From contig CP071065.1 in NCBI GenBank assembly GCA_017164015.1, positions 2,446,501-2,510,500 on the forward strand: a DNA stretch of 64,000 bases, in the 5' to 3' direction. The stretch comes from Nostoc sp. UHCC 0702. Lineage in GTDB: Bacteria > Cyanobacteriota > Cyanobacteriia > Cyanobacteriales > Nostocaceae. The position numbers were made by a program, and so were the translations under genes. The notes beneath the pieces were generated by a model that made no database searches, was not told where the DNA came from, and saw only the letters and a program-made list of their open reading frames with translations. The stretch's first letter is position 1. Every line of letters starts with the position of its first letter. This document shows positions 26,130 through 35,575 of this stretch, piece by piece.

Positions 26130-26702
26130 ATGGCTACTTTGACATTAAATTTAGACACCGTTCATTTGACTGACGAACAGTTCTATGAGTTATGTCAAAA
26201 TAACCCCGAGTTACAGTTTGAACGCACATCCAGGGGAGAGTTGATTATTATGCCACCCGTTGGAGGGGAAAGCGGTAATCGAGAAGCTGATTTAATTATC
26301 GATGTGGGTGTTTGGAATCGGCAAACTGGTCTTGGTTATACCTTCAGTTCCTCTACTGTATTTAAGTTACCCAATGGTGCAAATCGTTCTCCGGATGCTG
26401 CTTGGATTCAAAAGCAACGTTGGGAAGCACTCACCCCAGAACAAAGACGCAAGTTTCCCCCCATCGCACCGGATTTTGTTGTTGAATTAAGGTCAGCTAC
26501 AGATGATTTGGAAGTGCTGCGCGAGAAAATGCGGGAATATATAGATGCAGGAGTAAAATTGGGATGGTTGATTAATCCCCAGCAGCAGCAAGTAGAAATT
26601 TATCGTCCTGGGGTTGATATAGAAGTGCGAAATCTGCCGACAGAATTATCTGGTGAAAATCTATTGCCTGGATTTAGTTTGAGTTTATCGTCATATTTGT
26701 AG
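26130..26702 (+). CDS. Uma2/DUF820-family putative restriction-fold endonuclease
   Basis: A 190-residue protein. The domain runs from LTDEQFYELCQNNPELQFE, through GELIIMPPVGGESGNREADL, to the catalytic-type residues NRSPDAAWI, PDFVVELRSATDDLEVLREK and a GWLINPQQQQVEIYRPG strand pair. The start is set at the ATG at 26130 (MATLTLNLDTVHLT) because the upstream 21 codons look non-coding. These proteins are very numerous in cyanobacteria and have an endonuclease-like fold, but their job is not known. It lies next to a broken relative. Confidence 0.8.
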   Translation: MATLTLNLDTVHLTDEQFYELCQNNPELQFERTSRGELIIMPPVGGESGNREADLIIDVGVWNRQTGLGYTFSSSTVFKLPNGANRSPDAAWIQKQRWEALTPEQRRKFPPIAPDFVVELRSATDDLEVLREKMREYIDAGVKLGWLINPQQQQVEIYRPGVDIEVRNLPTELSGENLLPGFSLSLSSYL

Positions 26703-26796
26703 GTAATCGCTTGACTTTTAAGACAGTCGCTATAAGATGGCGATCGTGCCTGATATCTTGCACCATTCTCAATTAACCGTAAGGTGGGCAATGCCT

Positions 26797-26962
26797 GTAA
26801 TATCATGTCCGTTTAAACACTTATGATATCTGTGGAGGTCGGTAATTGGGAATTGGTAATTGGTAATTGGTTTTGAGTATTACCTATTACCCATTACCCA
26901 TTACCTATTACCTATTACCAAGCAAACCGACTATATCGTAAGTAATTAGCCGAACTTGATAT
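26797..26962. repeat. MITE with IS630-like ends carrying a heptanucleotide array
   Basis: The left end AATATCATGTCCGTTTAAAC and right end GTAATTAGCCGAACTTGATA are related inverted repeats. The middle has GGTAATTG-type and TACCTATTACCCATTACC-type short tandem repeats that pair with each other. It accounts for part of the 26703-27193 gap, the rest of which is AT-rich and holds TGGGTGGGCAAT repeats. A similar left end is at 33174. Confidence 0.55.
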
Positions 26963-27193
26963 AATGTTAAAATCAGGGTTTCACTGCAATAAAAGCATTG
27001 CCCACCCTACAAAAATTGGCATTAAATAACTGGTGCAAGATATCATCTGCGGTTTTTGGCTTTTTGTGGGTGGGCAATCACTCTTTGATGAATGTGTGCT
27101 TGGTGCCGTACTTTCAGTTAACGCAACCTACAAGAGTGTGATTGCCTACGGCAGGCGGTTACGCCATCGCACTACAAGGTCGGAGATATCATC

Positions 27194-27544
27194 TTAATCA
27201 TCCTCATCACCAAGCAATTGCGACAAATCTTGCAATCGCTCTTGGGCAGCACGAAGAACTCGATGGATTTGCACGATATCCTGGCTATCTTGGTCGTTGC
27301 CCGGACACACTGTAAATAGAATTCGATATTGTTTTTTATAAAACAATTGCCGCACCGGTCGATTCAAGTATTGGCTTTCAATGGCGAGGGGGCAACGATT
27401 CGGAAAGTTCTCCAGCGTTAGCATGATTTCGTAGCAGCCTCTGACCCACCGATAGGCTTGCTTGACTGAGTAGTCCTTCATCCACAAAAAAATGCTCTCG
27501 ACATCTGCCTTGGCGGTGGGTGAGATTTCAATCCGGTATGTCAT
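27194..27544 (-). CDS. RelE/ParE-family toxin
   Basis: A 116-residue protein with the ParE/RelE fold: YRIEISPTAKADVESIFLWM helices, then VRQLFYKKQYRILFTVCPGN strands and a final HRVLRAAQERL. It overlaps the antitoxin gene by 17 bases and is transcribed after it, the usual arrangement. Such toxins cut mRNA on the ribosome or poison gyrase; the sequence does not show which. Confidence 0.82.
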   Translation of the reverse strand: MTYRIEISPTAKADVESIFLWMKDYSVKQAYRWVRGCYEIMLTLENFPNRCPLAIESQYLNRPVRQLFYKKQYRILFTVCPGNDQDSQDIVQIHRVLRAAQERLQDLSQLLGDEDD

Positions 27545-27818
27545 GCTTTTGACGCAATTGCTGAAAGGCTTCGTCTAAGGGAATTCCCAGCCCCTGCTCA
27601 AATTCATCTAGACTTTTGCGAATTCCAGCTAAAGATTCTAGGAGTTCTATGCGCTCTAGCAGGCGTTGGTAGCTTTCAGCGTCTTGGACAACGACGGCGG
27701 CTTTGCCGTTCACGGTCAGTACTATGGGTGCCTGAGTGTCTTTCAGGGTGGTTAAAAACGTTTTGGCGCTCCGTTGAAAGTCAGATAGGGGATGAATGTT
27801 GCGAAGGTCAAGAGACAT
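27528..27818 (-). CDS. Phd/YefM-family antitoxin
   Basis: A 96-residue protein: HPLSDFQRSAKTFLTTLKDT, then APIVLTVNGKAAVVVQDAES, the DNA-binding strand-helix core of Phd/YefM, followed by an acidic helical C-terminus (LDEFEQGLGIPLDEAFQQL) that should bind the toxin. It probably represses its own promoter together with the toxin. Confidence 0.83.
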   Translation of the reverse strand: MSLDLRNIHPLSDFQRSAKTFLTTLKDTQAPIVLTVNGKAAVVVQDAESYQRLLERIELLESLAGIRKSLDEFEQGLGIPLDEAFQQLRQKHDIPD

Positions 27819-27884
27819 GGCTATCGCTCAGTAGACGAATAATTATATGATAATTTCTTGAAAATTCTTTGTCTACCTGGTTGA

Positions 27885-28344
<460 letters not shown>

Positions 28345-28463
28345 ACCTTCTTTAAATCATTAAACTTCAGGGGGTGACAAGAAAGCTACAGTGCTTGCTG
28401 TATAAGCTTCATAGCTCTTAAAACCCTTTGATAAATGTCCAGTGGATGTGTGCTACATAGCAA

Positions 28464-29462
28464 TTACATTTTTTTCTTCAGCACTGAACCAGCGCCAAGA
28501 AAGCCAAATATTAGCACAGCAAAAACAGAAGTAGGTTCGGGAATTGTAGTTAATTTACTTTTACTAATTTTGTAAAGTTTCTGGGCATCTGTAACGTATA
28601 AGTTTCCCTTAGAATCAAATTCTAATTCACGCGGAAATACATCACTTCCGCCAAGAAATCCTGTGGCAAAAGTAGTTATTTGACCATTGTTTATTAAGTC
28701 TATTGTTCCTGGCAATTGTACTCCGTTGACAAAAACCCCCTGATTAGCAACAAAAAAACTATCGGAAGTTAGTTCATATTCTAAATCTACTATTCGACCT
28801 GGAATAGGACTCAAAAAGGTAGTCACACTGCCAAGTGGTGTTACTTCCCTAATTATTCCAGGTTGGACTCCACCGTTGAGATTATCGCCAATAAATAGTG
28901 ATTCACCTTTGAATGCAACACCGAATGGCCCTGACAAACCACTAACAAATGTTGTTACAGAACCCTCTGGAGTTATCTTAGAGACAGTTCCCGCACTAAA
29001 GCTAGCCACAAAAAGGTTATTATTTTGGTCAAAAGCTAGTTTCTCTAAGGTTGAAGGTAAGCCTGTAGCAAAATAGCTGACATTCTCATCTTGGAGTTGA
29101 AAAACACTACCATCAAATAAAGCACCAAAGACTTGCTGACTTTTATTGATAGCCAGTCCTCCTATAAACGTATTAAAACTAGCAATAGATGACACATTTC
29201 CTGATGGGGTTATTTTAAGTAAGTCGCTACTTCCATTAAAGAAATTCCTAGCTACATAAATGTTGTTGTTGGTATCAAGAGCTAAACCACTTGCTTGTAC
29301 AAGCTCAAATGAGCCAGTTGAAATCTCCTCAACTTGATAGCCAGATGGGATAATTTGGATAGCTTGTGCCGAGTTTGCTTTAATTAGTGTTAAGCTAAAT
29401 GCAGTTATGGCAGCTGCAACCGCGAGTTTTTGGTAAATGCTAATCATTTGTAATTTATTCAT
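28464..29462 (-). CDS. NHL/SMP-30-like beta-propeller with PEP-CTERM anchor
   Basis: A 332-residue exported protein. Signal peptide residues 1-34 end at SAQA. Six or so propeller blades follow (ASGLALDTNNNIYVARNFF, LAFDQNNNLFVASF, LEFDSKGNLYVTDAQKLYK). The tail TIPEPTSVFAVLIFGFLGAG plus a KKKM end is a PEP-CTERM sorting signal, so an exosortase should process it at the membrane. It probably ends up outside the cell or bound to exopolysaccharide. The ligand is unknown. Confidence 0.85.
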   Translation of the reverse strand: MNKLQMISIYQKLAVAAAITAFSLTLIKANSAQAIQIIPSGYQVEEISTGSFELVQASGLALDTNNNIYVARNFFNGSSDLLKITPSGNVSSIASFNTFIGGLAINKSQQVFGALFDGSVFQLQDENVSYFATGLPSTLEKLAFDQNNNLFVASFSAGTVSKITPEGSVTTFVSGLSGPFGVAFKGESLFIGDNLNGGVQPGIIREVTPLGSVTTFLSPIPGRIVDLEYELTSDSFFVANQGVFVNGVQLPGTIDLINNGQITTFATGFLGGSDVFPRELEFDSKGNLYVTDAQKLYKISKSKLTTIPEPTSVFAVLIFGFLGAGSVLKKKM

Positions 29463-29703
29463 CTAATGTTTTTATTCAATCAAATCTTTTGATTGGATGC
29501 AATAATAAAACAAGTAATCTTTATCTAAATAATTGATTTTTCTATTTGCTCATCAAGTTAATAAAACAGACTACTACGCTTGCTAGTACGTTTTTTGGTG
29601 TTTGGTTGGAACCAAACACCGAAAGCCATAGGCACTGCTATATAGCGTGCAACTCATGTTTTATCATACATTGATTAACAGCTTGAAGTTTAAGATTCGC
29701 AAA

Positions 29704-29829
29704 TCAGTAAAGCAGAATGCGTATAAATGCGATCGCTCCTCCGATGACGAGTGAACCAAACCCAATCGCAAAAGCCCCACCCACAGCAATCTCACATCTA
29801 ACTTTTGCAATTCTATGCTGTGCAAGAGT
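29704..29829 (-). pseudogene. C-terminal scrap of a small membrane protein beside a MITE end
   Basis: The minus frame reads RIAKVRCEIAVGGAFAIG, then FGSLVIGGAIAFIRILLY, before TGA at 29704-29706. It has no start and a TAA just upstream, beside the repeat end AGGACTTACGC at 29838. It looks like a gene cut by a repeat of the 11379-type. Confidence 0.35.
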
Positions 29830-29892
29830 AAGAGTTTAGGACTTACGCACTGTACAAATGAACCATAATATGCATTATGGTATTTGGTCGTT

Positions 29893-30057
29893 TCAGGCGC
29901 TTCGCATTGCGTTGACTGTAATTTCAGTACCCATTAAGAATGCGTGTACTGCCCCCGCGAAGTAATCACCATCGCTGTAGTCTACGCGCACTAAGTAAAG
30001 TCGATTTTTACCAGGATAAAAGGTTTCTCTAACCGCTCTGATTTCAACTCTGCACAT
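29893..30057 (-). CDS. Possible 54-residue protein
   Basis: ATG at 30057 to TGA at 29893 encodes CRVEIRAVRETFYPGKNRLY, then VRVDYSDGDYFAGAVHAFL. The mix of charged and aromatic residues looks protein-like rather than random. It may be a fragment of a longer gene. No family is recognised. Confidence 0.35.
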   Translation of the reverse strand: MCRVEIRAVRETFYPGKNRLYLVRVDYSDGDYFAGAVHAFLMGTEITVNAMRSA

Positions 30058-30070
30058 AAATCACCGTTTT

Positions 30071-30310
30071 TTATCGCGGAGTCGGTTGTGTTAATAGCCG
30101 TAGTGCCATTTGCAAATGTCTGTTGGCAATGGGTATATTTCTAGTAGCAAACGTTCGTAGATCGCGGTCTTGACCTAGTTGTGACTGCCGACGTTGCACA
30201 ACTAAATATTCCATATGTAAGTTAATACCAGCTTCTTCTTTGTATGCCTGGTCAAAATCTCTACTAGAAAATTGTGACAGTCGGGCGATCGCTGCCTGAT
30301 ATTTATTTAT
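30071..30310 (-). pseudogene. DUF4142-like domain remnant
   Basis: The minus frame gives FSSRDFDQAYKEEAGINLHM, LGQDRDLRTFATRNIPIANR, HLQMALRLL, then TAA at 30071. The pattern of a long helix ending with FA...P...HL...A is that of the DUF4142 ferritin-like domain. The 5' part with signal peptide is missing. The remaining part of the 29463-30720 gap is AT-rich and holds nothing recognisable. Confidence 0.45.
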
Positions 30311-30720
30311 TCTGGCTGAAAAATTTTTAGATGAAAACGATATAGCCGTAAAAATTTAAATATAAAAATAATTCTTTAGGTGTAGAGCAATCTCATTCTT
30401 TAGCGGATACAAATATAAAAAATACCAAGTATTATTAGTAATTAGGGTATGTAAGAACTCTTATTTGATTTTTGAAAAAATTCAGCACAACTCGAAGAGT
30501 CTTATTTGCTGTTGCTTCTTGTCTGCTAAGCCAAGTAAGTTCAGAAAGAAAAGTGTCCTATTGTATGTTACAAAAAGGTGCAAAATGATTGCCAGCTTAC
30601 TTAAGTAATGTAGTCGAGGCATTAGTATATCCATCGTTCAATATTTGACTTTTAATTTGTCACAGGAGTTGGCAAATTTTTAGTGTAATCCACCAGAAAA
30701 AATATCTAGTTAGTTGAAAT

Positions 30721-33168
30721 ATGACACAAAGCAAATCTGATATCAACGGTAACAAATTAAACAAGTTGACATCACCGAAAGTGAGTGAAACAAAGCTATC
30801 GCAAAAAGCTGATCTGCAAGCTGCAATTGGCTCATCGCCAGATTTTTATTCCTCAAAGAAAACATATCAAAAAGTCAATTTTTTGACAGATACACCTGAT
30901 ATAGTTTGCCTATCTCATTTGCGGTGGAATTTTGTTTATCAAAGACCACAACAACTTCTGAGTCGTTTTGCTCAAGGAAGGCGAGTATATTTGATCGAAG
31001 AGCCAATTTTTAGCAAAGAACCGTTAGGGCGGTTAGATATCAGCCAAGATGATAGTGGGGTAGTGGTTGTTGTACCACATCTACCAGAAGGTTTAAGTGA
31101 AGAAGGAATAAACACAGATTTACAGGTGTTGCTCGATGGATTGTTAACAGAACGAAACATCAGTAACTATATTTGTTGGTATTACACACCAATGGCGATC
31201 GCTTTTACCAGCCACTTGCAACCCAAAGCGATCGTTTACGATTGTATGGATGAATTATCTGCCTTCCAAGGAGCATCACCCAAGTTAAAACAATATGAAG
31301 CTGAATTATTTCGTCGTGCAGACTTAGTATTCACAGGAGGGCAAAGCCTTTACGAAAGTAAAGTCAATCAGCACCCAAATGTTTATGCCTTTCCCAGCAG
31401 TGTAGATGTAGCACACTTTGCCCAAGCGAGAAATATAGAAGTACAAGAACCAGCAGATCAAGCTAATATTCCCCATCCTCGTCTCGGATTCTTTGGTGTA
31501 ATTGATGAAAGGATGGATATCGAATTATTGCGCGGAATTGCCCAAACGCGTCCCGACTGGCATTTGGTGATTATTGGGCCAGTTGTGAAAATTGATCCGG
31601 CAATTTTGCCCCAGGATGAAAATATTCATTATCTTGGTGGTAAAGACTATAAACAGCTACCTGCATACTTAGGAGGATGGGACTTAGCGATGCTACCATT
31701 TGCACGCAATGAAGCAACCCGCTTTATTAGTCCTACTAAAACTCCAGAGTATTTAGCCGCAGCTAAACCCGTAGTTTCTACTTCGATTCGAGATGTAGTC
31801 CGTCCTTACGGAGAGTCGAAATTAGTGCGAATTGCAGACACAGTTCCTGAGTTCGTCGCCGCAGCACAACAAGGAATGGAGGAAGATAATTCCGCCTCAG
31901 GGTGGCTGAGTCGGGTTGATACCTTTTTGGAGAAGATTTCTTGGGATCGGACTTTAGCATCAATGATCAAACTCATAGACTCAGCGATCGCTACCCCAAG
32001 CATTGAAGATAAGATTCGTTCTAATGGTGCAATTGCAGGTAAACAAGCACCCAACATTATTAGCAGAGATTTTGTCTTCGATTACTTAATTGTCGGTGCG
32101 GGATTTTCTGGTAGTGTCATAGCTGAACGTTTAGCAACTCAGTCTGGTAAAAAAGTTTTAGTTGTAGATAAACGCAACCATATCGGTGGTAATGCCTACG
32201 ATCATTACAACGAAGATGGTATTCTCATCCATAAATACGGGCCGCATATCTTTCACACCAACTCCCGCGAAGTTTTTGAATACCTTTCGCGGTTCACCCA
32301 ATGGCGTGCTTACGAACATCGTGTTTTAGCCAGTGTAGATGGACAGCTGGTTCCCATCCCTATCAACCTGGACACCATTAACAAACTCTATGGGATGAAG
32401 CTCAATTCATTTGAGGCAGAAGAGTTTTTTAAATCACTTGCTGAACCGAAAGAATATATCTACACCTCAGAGGATGTGGTAGTCAGTAAAGTTGGTCGAG
32501 TCTTGTATGAAAAGTTTTTCCGGGGTTATACCAAGAAGCAATGGGGATTAGATCCATCAGAACTTGATAAATCAGTAATAGCAAGAATTCCTACCCGCAC
32601 CAATCGTGACGATCGCTATTTTATTGATACTTACCAAGCAATGCCACTCCACGGCTTCACCCGGATGTTTGAGAATATGTTAAATCACCCCAACATCAAG
32701 GTGATGCTTAACACCGATTATCGTGAAATTGAAAAAGCAATACCTTGTCGGGAGATGGTTTACACCGGGCCAGTTGACGAGTTTTTTGATTATCGTTATG
32801 GCAAGTTACCTTATCGCTCACTAGATTTTAAGCACGAAACACACAACACTCAAGTATTTCAAAAAGCGCCAGTCATCAACTACCCCAATGAACACCTTTA
32901 TACCCGCGTCACTGAGTTTAAATACTTAACTGGACAGGAACACTCGAAAACTAGCATCGTTTACGAATTTCCTAAACCAGAGGGCGACCCTTATTATCCC
33001 GTACCACGTCCTGAAAATCAGGAGATTTATAAGCAATACAAAGCCTTAGCAGATACCACACCAGGAATATATTTTGTGGGACGGCTAGCAACTTACAAGT
33101 ATTACAACATGGATCAATGTGTAGCTCAGGCTTTGACTGTTTACAAGCAAATTGCAGTTAAGGCTTAA
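30721..33168 (+). CDS. Fusion of a glycosyltransferase and UDP-galactopyranose mutase
   Basis: An 815-residue two-domain protein. Residues about 55-430 form a GT-B-like glycosyltransferase (CLSHLRWNFVYQRPQQLLSR, RLGFFGVIDERMDIELL, FISPTKTPEYLAAAKPVVST). Residues about 450-815 are a flavin-dependent UDP-galactopyranose mutase: dinucleotide motif YLIVGAGFSGSVIAERLA, KRNHIGGNAYDHYNEDG, IHKYGPHIFHTNSREVFEYL, and a C-terminal YKYYNMDQCVAQAL. The mutase makes UDP-galactofuranose and the fused transferase could use it at once for a polysaccharide or glycolipid. It is followed by the GH1::RmlD fusion and galE on the same strand. Confidence 0.88.
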   Translation: MTQSKSDINGNKLNKLTSPKVSETKLSQKADLQAAIGSSPDFYSSKKTYQKVNFLTDTPDIVCLSHLRWNFVYQRPQQLLSRFAQGRRVYLIEEPIFSKEPLGRLDISQDDSGVVVVVPHLPEGLSEEGINTDLQVLLDGLLTERNISNYICWYYTPMAIAFTSHLQPKAIVYDCMDELSAFQGASPKLKQYEAELFRRADLVFTGGQSLYESKVNQHPNVYAFPSSVDVAHFAQARNIEVQEPADQANIPHPRLGFFGVIDERMDIELLRGIAQTRPDWHLVIIGPVVKIDPAILPQDENIHYLGGKDYKQLPAYLGGWDLAMLPFARNEATRFISPTKTPEYLAAAKPVVSTSIRDVVRPYGESKLVRIADTVPEFVAAAQQGMEEDNSASGWLSRVDTFLEKISWDRTLASMIKLIDSAIATPSIEDKIRSNGAIAGKQAPNIISRDFVFDYLIVGAGFSGSVIAERLATQSGKKVLVVDKRNHIGGNAYDHYNEDGILIHKYGPHIFHTNSREVFEYLSRFTQWRAYEHRVLASVDGQLVPIPINLDTINKLYGMKLNSFEAEEFFKSLAEPKEYIYTSEDVVVSKVGRVLYEKFFRGYTKKQWGLDPSELDKSVIARIPTRTNRDDRYFIDTYQAMPLHGFTRMFENMLNHPNIKVMLNTDYREIEKAIPCREMVYTGPVDEFFDYRYGKLPYRSLDFKHETHNTQVFQKAPVINYPNEHLYTRVTEFKYLTGQEHSKTSIVYEFPKPEGDPYYPVPRPENQEIYKQYKALADTTPGIYFVGRLATYKYYNMDQCVAQALTVYKQIAVKA

Positions 33169-33173
33169 GCATA

Positions 33174-33270
33174 ATATCATGTCCGTTTAAACACTTATGA
33201 TACCTGTGGGGGTTGGTAATGGGTAATGGGTAATGGGTAATGGGTAATGGGTAATGGGTAATGGGTAATA
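33174..33270. repeat. IS630-type repeat end followed by a GGTAATG heptamer array
   Basis: AATATCATGTCCGTTTAAAC at 33174 matches 26797. It is followed by about eight copies of the 7-mer GGTAATG at 33213-33270. No right end is visible, so the element is incomplete or diverged. Confidence 0.6.
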
Positions 33271-33327
33271 GTAAACTCCCCTATGCCCCATTTCCAATTC
33301 CCAATTAATTACGAATTGGTATAAATT

Positions 33328-35541
33328 ATGGCTTTTGTCTTGAATTCAAAATATCCTGTGGAAGTTTGGGCTGGTTTGGAGTGTACAGTCAATCGTGTGG
33401 GTGAGGAATACTTTGACCAGTTAGAACGCAACGGTCATGCAAGACGTTTGGATGACCTAGAATTGTTTGCTCAACTGGGTATAAAGAAAATCCGTTACCC
33501 AGTGCTGTGGGAGAAAATCGCCCCCAATGGGTTAGAGAATGCTGACTGGTCTTGGGCGGATGTGCGGTTGGGGAGGTTACGGGAACTTGGTATCTGTCCG
33601 ATTGTGGGATTAGTGCATCACGGTAGCGGCCCGCGTCACACTAGCTTGGTAGATCCAGAATTTCCCAGGAAATTAGCTGAGTTTGCCCGTGCGGTTGCCG
33701 AGCGATATCCTTGGGTAACACATTACACACCTGTAAATGAACCACTGACAACAGCACGATTTAGTGGCATGTACGGTCACTGGTATCCCCACGGTGGAGA
33801 CGATTTAACTTTTGCCCGTGCTTTGTTGGTAGAATGCCGAGCGATCGCTCTTTCAATGAAGGCAATCCGAGAAATTAACCCCAATGCCCAACTTGTGCAA
33901 ACGGAGGATTTGGGTAAGACTTACACTACACCCAAGCTAGAATATCAAGCAGCATTTGAAAACGAACGCCGTTGGCTGAGCTTTGATTTATTGTGTGGTT
34001 ATATTACTCCAACTCATCCCATGTGGGATTACTTACGCTACTGCGGGATCAGCGAGGCGGAACTGGAAGAAGCTGGGCAATATACCTGTCCTCCTGATAT
34101 CATCGGCATTAACCATTACCTGACAAGCGATCGCTTTTTGGATGAGCATCTAGAAAACTATCCCACTTGGACACATGGTGGTAATGGACGGGACAAATAT
34201 GCAGATGTTGAGGCGGTGAGAGTTTGTGCCCAGAGTGTGGCAGGCCCATACACATTACTACTAGACGTATGGGAACGCTACAAACTGCCCATTGCTGTCA
34301 CAGAAGTTCACCTTAGCTGCACCCGTGAAGAACAATTGCGCTGGCTTTATGAGGTGTGGAATGCTGCACAGAAATTACAAGATGAAGGTGTAGATATTCG
34401 TGCCATTACTGCTTGGGCACTTTTAGGTAGCTACGATTGGAATAGCTTAGTAACTCGCTCGGTTGGCTATTATGAATCAGGCGTATTTGATTTGCGATCG
34501 CCACATCCCAGACCAACAGCGATCGCCAAACTAGTTCGTGATTTAGCTACTGGTAATCAACCCAATCATCCATTACTAGATACACCAGGATGGTGGCATC
34601 GAAGCGAGCGTTTGTTATACCCAGCCATTAGCTGTCTTAATGCAGGGAGTGAGGAAAAAATTACCCCTACTCCCTACTCCCTACTCCCCACTTCCTCTCG
34701 CCCTTTAGTCATAGTTGGAGCCAGAGGAACCCTCGGACAAGCTTTTGCTCGGTTGTGTGAAGTGCGAGGCATTACATATCGTTTGCTGACGCGTCAAGAA
34801 ATGGATATCACCAATCCTGCTTCTGTGAATGCAGTGCTTGCCGAATTACAACCTTGGGCAGTTGTGAACGCTGCTGGATATGTGCGAGTAGACGATGCAG
34901 AGCGAGAACCCCATATTTGCTTAAAAATCAACACAGAAGGAGCAGCAATCTTAGCTGCTGCTTGCGCTCAACATCACGCAGCCCTGTTAACATTTTCCTC
35001 AGATTTAGTATTCAATGGTGGTGTAACTAACCCTTATGTAGAAACTGATCACGCTGCTCCTCTGAATGTATATGGTTGCAGTAAAGTTTTGGCAGAAAAG
35101 CTGGTATTGCAGGCTTATCCCGCATCGCTAGTGATTCGCACCAGTGCATTCTTCGGGCCGTGGGATGAGTACAACTTTGTGACGATTGCCTTACGTGAAC
35201 TGAGTGCTGGCAAAACTTTTGTTGCGGCTGTTGATGCAGCTGTTTCACCTACTTATGTACCGGATCTTGTTCATACTAGCCTCGATTTATTAATTGATGG
35301 TGAAAGCGGTTTGTGGCATTTGGCTAACAAAAGTGCCTCCGAAGGTATCACCTGGGCTGACTTAGCAAGGGTAGCTGCAAAACAAGCCGGTGTAAGTGTC
35401 AGCAATTTGATTACTCTGCCCATGCAAGAAATTGGTTTAGTAGCTAAGCGTCCGACTTATAGCGTACTTGGTAGCGATCGCGGTGAATTAATGCCTTGCC
35501 TCGACAGTGCTATTTCCCGTTACTTCGATGAAATAGGTTAA
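33328..35541 (+). CDS. Fusion of a GH1-like glycosidase domain and an RmlD-like reductase
   Basis: A 737-residue protein. Residues 1-425 are a GH1-type TIM barrel: HYTPVNEPLTTARFSGMYGH holds the acid/base Glu (NEP), and IAVTEVHLS holds the nucleophile-type Glu. Residues about 459-737 are an extended SDR of the dTDP-4-dehydrorhamnose reductase type: VIVGARGTLGQAF, WAVVNAAGYVRVDDAE, TFSSDLVFNGG, and the YGCSK catalytic pair. The linker is encoded by a TACTCCC-type heptamer array. The pairing suggests deoxysugar or galactose-containing polymer metabolism. It starts 160 bases after the mutase fusion gene. Confidence 0.85.
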   Translation: MAFVLNSKYPVEVWAGLECTVNRVGEEYFDQLERNGHARRLDDLELFAQLGIKKIRYPVLWEKIAPNGLENADWSWADVRLGRLRELGICPIVGLVHHGSGPRHTSLVDPEFPRKLAEFARAVAERYPWVTHYTPVNEPLTTARFSGMYGHWYPHGGDDLTFARALLVECRAIALSMKAIREINPNAQLVQTEDLGKTYTTPKLEYQAAFENERRWLSFDLLCGYITPTHPMWDYLRYCGISEAELEEAGQYTCPPDIIGINHYLTSDRFLDEHLENYPTWTHGGNGRDKYADVEAVRVCAQSVAGPYTLLLDVWERYKLPIAVTEVHLSCTREEQLRWLYEVWNAAQKLQDEGVDIRAITAWALLGSYDWNSLVTRSVGYYESGVFDLRSPHPRPTAIAKLVRDLATGNQPNHPLLDTPGWWHRSERLLYPAISCLNAGSEEKITPTPYSLLPTSSRPLVIVGARGTLGQAFARLCEVRGITYRLLTRQEMDITNPASVNAVLAELQPWAVVNAAGYVRVDDAEREPHICLKINTEGAAILAAACAQHHAALLTFSSDLVFNGGVTNPYVETDHAAPLNVYGCSKVLAEKLVLQAYPASLVIRTSAFFGPWDEYNFVTIALRELSAGKTFVAAVDAAVSPTYVPDLVHTSLDLLIDGESGLWHLANKSASEGITWADLARVAAKQAGVSVSNLITLPMQEIGLVAKRPTYSVLGSDRGELMPCLDSAISRYFDEIG
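34662..34698 (+). repeat. Heptanucleotide STRR inside coding sequence (domain linker)
   Basis: CCCTACTCCCTACTCCCTAC: the 7-mer TACTCCC is repeated about four times in frame, giving linker residues TPTPYSLLPTSS between the GH1-like and RmlD-like domains. A 7-base unit changes frame unless copies come in threes, so its length must be constrained here. Confidence 0.75.
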
Positions 35542-35575
35542 GTCATCAATCATCAGTCATCATTCATCAGTAATT

